Positions 1 through 5,553 of a stretch of DNA of 9,342 nucleotides are shown here, piece after piece. Source of the stretch: Deltaproteobacteria bacterium. GTDB lineage: Bacteria; Myxococcota_A; Bradymonadia; UBA7976; VGTA01. Made by a program: the position numbers and the translations under genes. The stretch spans positions 1-9,342 of the forward strand of contig VGTA01000079.1 in NCBI GenBank assembly GCA_016874875.1, in the 5' to 3' direction. Within the stretch, counting starts at the first letter, position 1. Each line of letters starts with the position of its first letter. The notes beneath the pieces were generated by a model. The model saw only the letters and a list, made by a program, of their open reading frames with translations, was not told where the DNA came from and did no database searches.

Positions 1-405
1 GAGGCGGCGGTCGCCCCCGCGCCTGCGGAGCAGGAGGCGGCGGTCGCCCCCGCGCCTGCGGAGCAGGAGGCGGAGCAGGGCGCAGAGCAGGGCGCGGAGC
101 AGGAGGTGGCGGTCGCCCCCGCGCCCATGGGCGCGGAGCAGGAGGCGGAGCAGGGCGCAGAGCAGGGCGCAGAGCAGGGCGCGGAGCAGGAGACGGCGGT
201 CGCCCCCGCGCCCGTGGGCGTGGAGCAGGAGGCGGGGCAGGGCGCAGAGCAGGACGCAGAGCAGGACGCAGAGCAGGACGCAGAGCAGGACGCAGAGCAG
301 GACGCAGAGCAGGACGCAGAGCAGGACGCGGCGGTCACCCCCGCGCCCGTGGAGCAGGAGGGGGCGCTGGAGAGGGAGGTGACGCCCGAGGATGAGGGGC
401 GCTGA
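1..405 (+). CDS. C-terminal part of an Ala/Glu/Gln/Asp-rich repeat protein (5' truncated by window edge)
   Basis: The frame is open from base 1 and ends at TGA 403-405, so 134 C-terminal residues are visible and the start lies upstream. I recognise no domain. The whole visible part is low complexity: blocks with a core like AVAPAP alternate with EQEA and EQGA units. From residue 82 to 109 there are seven exact copies of AEQD. Proline-containing blocks recur about five times with growing EQGA/EQDA stretches between them, as if the tail had expanded by duplication. The final residues (EREVTPEDEGR) are acidic and non-repetitive. There is no Cys and no membrane segment, so I infer a disordered acidic tail or linker. 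The AEQD array uses the codon GCA, which is scarce elsewhere in the window. The gene converges on the DUF4340 gene, 39 bases away. Coding status rests on the uninterrupted frame and in-frame repeats; function is unknown. Confidence 0.6.
   Translation, partial: EAAVAPAPAEQEAAVAPAPAEQEAEQGAEQGAEQEVAVAPAPMGAEQEAEQGAEQGAEQGAEQETAVAPAPVGVEQEAGQGAEQDAEQDAEQDAEQDAEQDAEQDAEQDAAVTPAPVEQEGALEREVTPEDEGR
244..327 (+). repeat. Seven perfect 12-base tandem repeats encoding AEQD
   Basis: The unit gcagagcaggac occurs seven times without a mismatch (84 bases), in frame, encoding AEQD at residues 82-109 of the partial protein. Perfect DNA identity, rather than only protein similarity, points to recent expansion by slippage or unequal recombination. 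Length change in steps of 12 would keep the reading frame. Related but degenerate units (gcagagcagggc and gcggagcagggc) lie upstream from about base 71. Confidence 0.95.
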
Positions 406-434
406 GGGAGGGGGGGCGAGGGGGGCGAGGGGGG
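406..434 (+). repeat. G-run array with quadruplex spacing filling the convergent intergenic spacer
   Basis: Directly after the stop codon at 403-405 come four G-runs (3, 7, 6 and 6 G) separated by A, CGA and CGA. The core is a 9-base direct repeat, ggggggcga. This meets the usual sequence definition of an intramolecular G-quadruplex (four runs of at least three G, loops of 1-7). It lies 10 bases beyond the DUF4340 stop codon on the other strand. It would be G-rich in the plus-strand transcript and C-rich in the minus-strand transcript. I see no hairpin plus T-run terminator in this spacer. Confidence 0.75.
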
Positions 435-444
435 CGCGCGTGCC

Positions 445-1779
445 TCACGGGGCCTCCTGCGCCGCCCGCGCCCACTCCTCGCTCACCCACAACGACAGCC
501 CATCCCACTCGCGCGTCACCCCCACGCGCGCCCCCGCCCGCCACAGACGCAGCGTCCGCGCCGCCTCGTCCCCGGGGGCGCGCGAGGTCACCCGCAGCGC
601 CCCCACGGGCGCGGCGCCCGGCGGGGGCAAGAGCGCGACGCCTGGCGCCGTAGCGCTGAGGGCCGCGGAGAGGCGCGCCGCCGCCTCCGCGGGCAGCTCC
701 TCCGGGGGCCCCTCGGCGCCCCCCGCCGCCCACCGCGCGCGCCGCCACCCCGCCGCCCCGCGCCACAGCCGCCACCCCTCGCCGCTCGCGGCTCGCCACT
801 CCGCCTCGCGCACCCCCTCCGCGGGCAGCTCGTAGAGGCGGCGGCTGAGCAGCGACTCAAGGCGCAGGGGCACGTGCGCCGACACGTGCGAGGGCAGGGG
901 GCCCCACTCCCCCCCGCGCGCCCCCCAGAGCCCCCCCGCCGACGCCCACAGCCCCACGCGCGCCTCGCCGCCCGCGGCGCGCAGGTGCAGCCTGTGCGTC
1001 TCGAGGCGCGGGGTCGCCTCTAGGCGCTCGACGCGCAGGCCCTGGAGCGTAAAGGCCGCCGCCTGCGCCTGCGCGGCGTCGAGCGGCAGGCCCGCCGGGC
1101 TCGCGAGCGCCCACGGGGCCTCCGCCGCCGCGCGCCGCAGGCGCCACACCTCCTCCTCGGCGCCGCCCTGCACGCGCGTGAGGCGCGCCTCGAGCAGCGG
1201 CCCCGGCAGGGGGGCCAGCGCGCGGTCGCGCCACTCCGCGGCGGGGCGGTCGAGGGCGCGGCGCAGGCGCCCGCGGACGCGCGCCGCCCGCCACGGCGCC
1301 GCCCCGACCCCCTCCTCCGTCAGCGGCAGGACCCAGGTGGCGCGGCGCTCCTCCTCCGCGCCCACCCGCCACGCCCCCGCCCCCGCCACGCGCAGCACGA
1401 TCGCCGCCTCCGAGAGCCCGAGGCGCCGCAGGCCCTCCTCGCCGTGCACCTCGCGCCACTCGAGCGCCTCGGGGGGGGCGGCGAGCGCCTCCTCGAGCGC
1501 CGCGCGCGCCTCGGGGTCGAGGGCGCCGCCCTCCGCGCGCAGGGGGCCGCCTCCATCTCGCGCGAGGCGCGCGGCGGGCCACCCCGGGCGCAGCACCTCG
1601 GCGCTCGCCCACGCCTCCAACGGCGGCGGGAGTCCCCCCTCGCCCGCCGCCTCCCCCTCGCTCCCCCCCGTCCCCCCCCACAGCGCCGCCGCCCCCCCCA
1701 GCGCCGCTCCCCCCCACAGCGCCGCCGCCAGCGCCAGCCCCCACGCCGCGCGGCGGCGCTCGTCTCCCGCGGCGCTCAC
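445..1779 (-). CDS. DUF4340 domain-containing membrane-anchored protein
   Basis: This 444-residue protein begins with a short basic N-terminus (GDERRR). A hydrophobic Ala/Leu/Trp/Gly segment follows at about residues 11-34, interpreted as a signal anchor, then a long soluble region expected outside the cytoplasm. The soluble part has the repeating strand pattern typical of DUF4340, with W/R-rich blocks such as EVWRLRRAAAEAPWAL followed by an Ala-rich helix and LQGLRVERLEA. Family knowledge: DUF4340 proteins usually sit beside GldG-like auxiliary proteins of ABC systems; their biochemical role is not established. I chose GTG at 1779-1777 because it overlaps the upstream stop as GTGA and has GAGG six bases before it. 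The frame could extend to an ATG at 1851, but that would overlap the previous gene by 76 bases. The anchor is partly built from a 21-base direct repeat (1673-1693 and 1709-1729, period 36), giving two AALWGG blocks. Confidence 0.75.
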   Translation of the reverse strand: MSAAGDERRRAAWGLALAAALWGGAALGGAAALWGGTGGSEGEAAGEGGLPPPLEAWASAEVLRPGWPAARLARDGGGPLRAEGGALDPEARAALEEALAAPPEALEWREVHGEEGLRRLGLSEAAIVLRVAGAGAWRVGAEEERRATWVLPLTEEGVGAAPWRAARVRGRLRRALDRPAAEWRDRALAPLPGPLLEARLTRVQGGAEEEVWRLRRAAAEAPWALASPAGLPLDAAQAQAAAFTLQGLRVERLEATPRLETHRLHLRAAGGEARVGLWASAGGLWGARGGEWGPLPSHVSAHVPLRLESLLSRRLYELPAEGVREAEWRAASGEGWRLWRGAAGWRRARWAAGGAEGPPEELPAEAAARLSAALSATAPGVALLPPPGAAPVGALRVTSRAPGDEAARTLRLWRAGARVGVTREWDGLSLWVSEEWARAAQEAP

Positions 1780-3434
1780 GGCGCGCCTCGGCGGCGGGCG
1801 CGCCCGCGCAGCGCCTCGCGCGCGCGCCACGCGCCCCACAGGCACAGCCACGCCGCGAGGGGCGCGGCGGGGGCGGCGAGGGGCAGCGCGCGCTCAAGGG
1901 CGGGGGGGAGGGCGAGGCGCGGGGCGGGCGCCAGCGGGCGGGCGCGGCGGCCCTCGTCCCCGAGCGCCCACGACACCGCCGCGCGCAGCGCCTCGAGACC
2001 CCCCGCGTCGGCGCTCAGCAGGCGCCGCCCCGCCCCAAAGAAGGCCAGCCGCCCCGCCCCCAGCCCGGCGCGCAGGTGCGGCGGGTCGGAGGCGCCCTCC
2101 GGCGGCGGCGGGGGGGCGGCGAAGGCGCTCTCGAAGCGCCGCTCGAGGGTGAAGGCGAGCGCGAAGGGCCCGGGGCGGCGCGCGGCGGGGGGCGCGGCGC
2201 GGAGGTCGAGCCCGCGGAGGTCCAAGAGCGCCTCGGCGCCCTCCCCGCTGCGCAGCTCCACCCGCGCGTCAGGGGGCAGGCGCAGCGGCGGCGACATCGG
2301 CGACGCCACCTCGCCGCGCAGCCCCAGCGCCCCCGCCGCCTGCCCCGCCGCCCACGGGTAGAGCGGCTGGCGCACCCGGAGCGGGCGCCCCTGCGCGTCA
2401 CGCCACAGCGCCGCCGACGCCGCGCGCCCCTCGTCCGCCACCACCCACCGCCCCTCCACCTCCACCCCGTACGACGCGAGCAGCCCCTCGAGTCCGCTCG
2501 ACCGCGCCGCCCACACCGCCGAGTCCACCTCGCTCTGCGCCCGGTGGTCGAGGGCGAGCGCCACCCCGCCGCCGTCGCACAGCAGCTGGTCGAGCAGGTA
2601 GCGCGCCCGCTCCCCGTAGGCGCGCGTGGGGCCGAGGGCGAGCACCGCGTCCACCCGCCCGCGCAGCGAGGGGCCGTCGAGGCGCACGGGCACCAGCTCC
2701 ACCCCCTCCGCCAGCGACGCCGCAAGGGGGCCGCCGAGCACGTCGGGCTCCCCCGCCCCCTGCGCCACCCCCAGCCGGCGCGGGGGCGCGCGCTCCACGA
2801 GGCGCGCTAGGGCGCGGGCGAGCGCCCCCTCCGCCTCCTCCTCGCGCTCGGGCAGCCGCAGCGCCTCGCGGCGCTCGCTCTGCGCGAGCGCCACCCCCAC
2901 CGGAATCCGCAGCGACACCGCCCGCCCGCCCTCGCGCCCCTCCACCGCCCGCGCCCCCACCCCCCGCGCCGCCGCCTCCGCCTCCACGCGCGCCGCCTCC
3001 GCCGCGCCCCGGGGCGCCGCCGAGTCCACCACCGAGAGCCGCCAGCGCCCCGCCGGGGCGAGGCGCCCCGCCTCGCGCAGCAGGTCCGCCGCGTGCCTCG
3101 CGGCCGCGCGCGTGGGCGGCGGCGCGGAGAGGGGGAGGTAGGCGCTCACCGCCACCGGCTCGCGCAGCGCCGCGAGGCGCGCCGCGAGCGGCGCCGAGAG
3201 CGTGTAGCGCGCGTCCGGCGTGAGGTCGACCCGCCACGGCGCGCGCTCCGAGAGCGCGAGGGCGCCGGCGAGGGCGAGCCACAGGGCGAGCGCCCCGAGC
3301 AGCCTCGCGCCCCGCGTAGGCGGGGGCGTGGGGGTGAGCGCGAGGGTGAGCGCGGGGGTGAGCGCGGGGGTGAGCGCGGGGGTGAGCGCGGGCGGCGCGG
3401 GGGTAGACGCAGGGGCGTGGGGAGGGGCAGGCAT
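1776..3434 (-). CDS. GldG-like ABC transporter auxiliary protein (ABC_transp_aux family)
   Basis: This is a 552-residue protein. A Pro/Ala/Thr-rich N-terminal segment (residues 1-42) contains tandem TPAL repeats. It is followed by a transmembrane segment at about 44-61 and then the family signature VDLTPDARYTLS at about 69-80, which matches the conserved start of the periplasmic domain in GldG-like proteins. The middle contains LRGRVDAVLALGPT and LLDQLLCDGGGVALALDH, the expected alternation of a strand ('value is only a claim') and a 'dominant, open-ended list' element seen in this family. A second membrane segment lies near 517-535, before a basic C-terminus (RGRARRRGAP). In known systems such proteins work with an ABC ATPase and a permease; neither is adjacent here, because the next gene upstream is divergent. 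The ATG at 3434-3432 is the only convincing start, yet no Shine-Dalgarno sequence precedes it. The family call is good; any role in gliding is not implied. Confidence 0.8.
   Translation of the reverse strand: MPAPPHAPASTPAPPALTPALTPALTPALTLALTPTPPPTRGARLLGALALWLALAGALALSERAPWRVDLTPDARYTLSAPLAARLAALREPVAVSAYLPLSAPPPTRAAARHAADLLREAGRLAPAGRWRLSVVDSAAPRGAAEAARVEAEAAARGVGARAVEGREGGRAVSLRIPVGVALAQSERREALRLPEREEEAEGALARALARLVERAPPRRLGVAQGAGEPDVLGGPLAASLAEGVELVPVRLDGPSLRGRVDAVLALGPTRAYGERARYLLDQLLCDGGGVALALDHRAQSEVDSAVWAARSSGLEGLLASYGVEVEGRWVVADEGRAASAALWRDAQGRPLRVRQPLYPWAAGQAAGALGLRGEVASPMSPPLRLPPDARVELRSGEGAEALLDLRGLDLRAAPPAARRPGPFALAFTLERRFESAFAAPPPPPEGASDPPHLRAGLGAGRLAFFGAGRRLLSADAGGLEALRAAVSWALGDEGRRARPLAPAPRLALPPALERALPLAAPAAPLAAWLCLWGAWRAREALRGRARRRGAP
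3330..3392 (-). repeat. 12-base tandem array encoding TPAL repeats at the N-terminus of the GldG-like protein
   Basis: On the plus strand the unit gggggtgagcgc is repeated about five times, one copy being altered to gagggtgagcgc. On the coding (minus) strand this gives consecutive A-L-T-P units just before the first membrane segment. The G-runs (3330-3334, 3344-3346, 3354-3358, 3366-3370, 3378-3382, 3390-3392) have 7-base spacers over the last four, so the template strand could also form a quadruplex. Confidence 0.9.
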
Positions 3435-3473
3435 CAGCGGGGGGCGTTTTGTGGAGGGCGGGGGGTGGGGTGG
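3435..3473 (-). promoter_or_regulatory. C-rich, G-poor mRNA leader of the GldG-like gene, without a Shine-Dalgarno sequence
   Basis: Between the predicted minus-strand start site (near 3486) and the ATG at 3434, the transcript would be strongly C-biased: by hand count about 30 C and 7 G in the 52 bases 3486-3435. The bases just before ATG read aaaacgccccccgctg, with no purine-rich ribosome-binding site. The leader looks unstructured. Possible readings are translation without Shine-Dalgarno pairing or a Rho-loading type sequence. Both are inference. Confidence 0.45.
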
Positions 3474-3502
3474 TTGTGCGGACTCTCTCGGGGTTATACC
3501 AT
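3474..3502 (+). promoter_or_regulatory. Candidate promoter for the four-gene plus-strand unit
   Basis: TTGTGC at 3474-3479 (four of six matches to TTGACA) is followed after 17 bases by TACCAT at 3497-3502. A TATACC at 3495-3500 with a 15-base spacer is the alternative -10. Transcription would start near 3507-3509, leaving a leader of about 40 bases. The element overlaps the oppositely directed -10 at 3493-3498, so the two promoters would compete for polymerase or share one operator. Confidence 0.4.
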
Positions 3503-3521
3503 ACGGGCGCCCGCCTCACGC
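3493..3521 (-). promoter_or_regulatory. Candidate extended -10 promoter for the GldG/DUF4340 unit
   Basis: On the minus strand, bases 3501-3493 read TGGTATAAC: a TATAAC -10 hexamer (five of six matches to TATAAT) preceded by the extended -10 TGn. The region 17 bases upstream (3521-3516, GCGTGA) is a poor -35, which extended -10 promoters tolerate. Transcription would start near 3486. In a region of nearly 80 % GC such an AT-rich hexamer between divergent genes is unlikely to be accidental. Confidence 0.5.
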
Positions 3522-3543
3522 GCCGAGGCGCGCCGCCCAGGAG
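3505..3543 (+). promoter_or_regulatory. Leader hairpin followed directly by the ribosome-binding site of the 667-residue protein
   Basis: CGCCTC (3512-3517) pairs perfectly with GAGGCG (3525-3530) around a 7-base loop. GGGCG (3505-3509) can pair with CGCCC (3534-3538) across a small internal loop. The stem ends one base before AGGAG (3539-3543), which lies six bases from TTG 3550. This ribosome-binding site decides the start. The lower stem exists in RNA only if transcription begins at or before about 3505. Confidence 0.5.
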
Positions 3544-3549
3544 CCGCCC

Positions 3550-5553
3550 TTGCCCGCACCCCGCTACCGAATCACCAACGCCCCCGACCTCGAGCTCAAC
3601 CGCTCCCCCGCCGCGCAGGTGGTGGGCGCGCTCGCGGCGCGGTCGGAGCTGTTCTTGACGCATTTCGAGCACCGGCACCACCTCGCCCCGCCCTCCTACT
3701 GGCTCCCCGAGGACCGCCCCGACCTCGACGGCGAGGTGCGCTGGACGCGCGGCGCGCTCAAGGAGAACAAGTTCCTTCACTTTCGCTACGACCAGCCCCT
3801 CGGCAGCCTCCACCCGGGCCACCTCGCCAAGTGGACCGCCCACGAGCTCTGCCACGGCCTCGTGGGGTTCGCCTGGAATCCGTCGATGACGCCCTTCGCC
3901 CACACCCTCGTGGCGCGCCTCGCTGAGCTGCTGCCCGTGACGCTGTGGTACTTCTACGACGAGGCGCGCCTGCGCCGCTGCCCCCTCCACCACCTGCAGG
4001 GCGCGCTCTTCCAGGACCACTGCGTCTACTGCGAGCGCCTCGCCGAGCAGGGCCCGCGCCTCGCCGAGCGCGAGGACGCCGAGTGGGTGGAGCGCGGCGT
4101 CAAGTTCCTGCGCGCCGAGCTCGCCGCGGTGGCGCGCAGCCGCCGCTACCGCCGCCCCCTCCCTCACCGCTACGCCACCCTCGACCTCAACAGCGACGCC
4201 ATGGCCTTCACCGCCCAGAATCTGCGGCGCATGGACGACCCCTACTTCCGCTACTTCTGCGAGCGCTTCCACGGCCCCCACACCGGCATGTGGTCGGACC
4301 TCGACGCCCTCGAGGGGCGCGTCCTCGGGCTCTCGGAGGCGCTCACCGGGGGCATGCCCGCCCCCCCGCTCACGGCGGGGCGGGCGCGCTGGGTGGCGCA
4401 GGACCTCGCCTGGCGCCTGCTGACGGTGGCGGCGCAGTGCGAGGACCGCGAGGCGACCGACGCCCTCGAGCGCCTCGTGGAGGGCCTCGCCGCGGCGCCG
4501 GAGGACGTGGCCGCCGCCGTCCGCGGCTACGAGGCGCTCTTTGAGGAGTTCTTCATCCCCACCCCCGCGCAGGTGTTCGCCGTGGGCTACGACCTCGGCG
4601 GCGGCTACGGCTCCGACGCTGAGCAGCTCACCGAGGGCGTGCTCTCCGCCTGCCCGGGACTCGAGCTCGCCCTCGGCCGCGAGGGGGTGGCGGAGCAGGT
4701 GCGCGCGTTCGCCGCCTGGGACCTCGCGCGCCCGCGGCGCCTCTCCCTCGCCCGGCGTTTCGCGCGCTTCTTGGCCGAGACGGGCGGGGGGCCGCTCTCC
4801 GACCTCGCGGCCTACGAGGCGGCGGTGGCCGACCCCGAGCCGCCCGACCCGTGGGCGGCGTGCCTGGCCTGGCGCGACGTGGAGGGCGACCTCGTGCGCC
4901 GCGCGCAGGGGGTGGAGGTGGTGCGCGTGGGCGTGGACATCGACCGTATGCTCGAGGCGCTCAAGGCGCAGGCGGAGGGGGCGGAGGGGGCGGAGGACCT
5001 CGACGTGCCCGAGCGCTCCTACGACCTCCTCGTGGTCCACCGCGCTGGCGGCCTCCGCCACATCGCCGAGCTCACGCCCAGCGCGGCGCGCGCCCTCGCG
5101 CAGCTCCAGGACGGGCCTATCGAGGAGGCGCTCCTCGGACTCACCGCGGAGGAGATGGGGCTCCTCAAGGACCTCGGGGCGCTCACGCCGTGCTCGTGGC
5201 GGGAGGGGATGGCGGCGGGCGCGGCGCCGCGGGCGGAGTCGTGGGCGGATTCGCTCGACGCGGACCTCGACGCGGGCCTCGACGCGGGCCTCGACGCGGG
5301 CCTCGACGCGGGCCCCCTCCCCGACGCCCTCTGGATCGAGCCCGGGCCGCCCGCCCCGCCCCCCCCGCGCCTCGGGGGCGAGCCCCTCAACGTCGCCCGC
5401 GCCCCCCTCAACGCCTTTGAGGCCGCCCTGCGCCGCTCGCTCGCGCGTGGCGAGGAGGCCCCCCCCGCCCCGGACGCGGCGTCGCAGTACGAGGACCTCT
5501 TTGTGTTTAGGGGGCTCGGGGCGCCGGAGGACGACGATGACGACGCGCGCTGA
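3550..5553 (+). CDS. Unrecognised protein with zincin-like HExxH N-terminal half and HvfC/BufC (DUF2063)-like C-terminal half
   Basis: I do not recognise this 667-residue protein as a named family. There is no signal peptide or membrane segment, so it is probably cytoplasmic. Residues 98-107 read HELCHGLVGF, an HExxH zinc-peptidase motif. E126, 24 residues after H102 and in a helical context (RLAELLPVTLWYF), could be a third metal ligand. C144, H147, H148, H157, C158 and C161 form a compact Cys/His cluster that could bind a second metal. A charged middle region (about 205-350) contains DLNSD and HGPHTGMW. Residues about 365-430 match the pattern of the HvfC/DUF2063 N-domain: CPGLELALGRE, then SLARRFARFLAE, then DLAAYEAAV. 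Residues about 491-545 (YDLLVVHRAGG, ELTPSAARALAQL, LLKDLGALTP) resemble its winged-helix-like C-domain. HvfC/BufC proteins partner DUF692 enzymes in RiPP maturation, but none is visible here. A linker with five LDAG-type repeats (569-588) precedes a tail ending in DDDDDAR. The TTG start is set by AGGAG six bases upstream. Catalytic activity is inference. Confidence 0.7.
   Translation: MPAPRYRITNAPDLELNRSPAAQVVGALAARSELFLTHFEHRHHLAPPSYWLPEDRPDLDGEVRWTRGALKENKFLHFRYDQPLGSLHPGHLAKWTAHELCHGLVGFAWNPSMTPFAHTLVARLAELLPVTLWYFYDEARLRRCPLHHLQGALFQDHCVYCERLAEQGPRLAEREDAEWVERGVKFLRAELAAVARSRRYRRPLPHRYATLDLNSDAMAFTAQNLRRMDDPYFRYFCERFHGPHTGMWSDLDALEGRVLGLSEALTGGMPAPPLTAGRARWVAQDLAWRLLTVAAQCEDREATDALERLVEGLAAAPEDVAAAVRGYEALFEEFFIPTPAQVFAVGYDLGGGYGSDAEQLTEGVLSACPGLELALGREGVAEQVRAFAAWDLARPRRLSLARRFARFLAETGGGPLSDLAAYEAAVADPEPPDPWAACLAWRDVEGDLVRRAQGVEVVRVGVDIDRMLEALKAQAEGAEGAEDLDVPERSYDLLVVHRAGGLRHIAELTPSAARALAQLQDGPIEEALLGLTAEEMGLLKDLGALTPCSWREGMAAGAAPRAESWADSLDADLDAGLDAGLDAGLDAGPLPDALWIEPGPPAPPPPRLGGEPLNVARAPLNAFEAALRRSLARGEEAPPAPDAASQYEDLFVFRGLGAPEDDDDDAR
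5254..5313 (+). repeat. Five 12-base tandem repeats encoding LDAD/LDAG
   Basis: Unit ctcgacgcgggc, with the first copy altered to end in gac, repeated five times in frame. It encodes LDAD followed by four LDAG at residues 569-588, between the HvfC-like C-domain and the acidic tail. The copies are nearly identical at DNA level, suggesting recent expansion. Confidence 0.9.
5526..5530 (+). promoter_or_regulatory. Shine-Dalgarno GGAGG deciding the SpoIID-protein start
   Basis: GGAGG lies inside the end of the preceding gene, six bases before ATG 5537. It is one of the best ribosome-binding sites in the window. It supports this start rather than the far upstream open frame, which merely shadows the preceding gene. 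Confidence 0.8.

Noticed and set aside
244..327. Tandem array as a possible CRISPR-like or recombination-site array
   Set aside because: The unit is 12 bases with no spacers, is in frame, and there are no cas genes in the window. It is coding repeat DNA.
406..447. Rho-independent terminator between the convergent genes
   Set aside because: GGCGCGCGTGCC near 433-444 is nearly self-complementary but leaves no loop, and no T-run follows on either strand.
1780..1851. ATG at 1851 as the start of the DUF4340 protein
   Set aside because: It would add 24 Arg/Pro-rich residues and a 76-base overlap. GTG 1779 forms the GTGA overlap and has GAGG at the right distance.
1178..2361. Long plus-strand open frames opposite the DUF4340 and GldG-like genes
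   Set aside because: Composition is Arg/Ala/Pro/Ser with no family motif and no ribosome-binding site; the minus-strand genes explain the region.
3220..3549. Upstream in-frame extension of the HExxH protein, back into the GldG-like gene
   Set aside because: The extension would translate the TPAL array in another frame into VSAG repeats and overlap a divergent gene by more than 200 bases. TTG 3550 has an excellent ribosome-binding site and gives a natural N-terminus.
4541..5536. Upstream in-frame extension of the SpoIID-domain protein
   Set aside because: It would overlap the HExxH gene for almost 1000 bases with Arg/Ser-rich shadow sequence. GGAGG six bases before ATG 5537 and the export-type N-terminus mark the real start.
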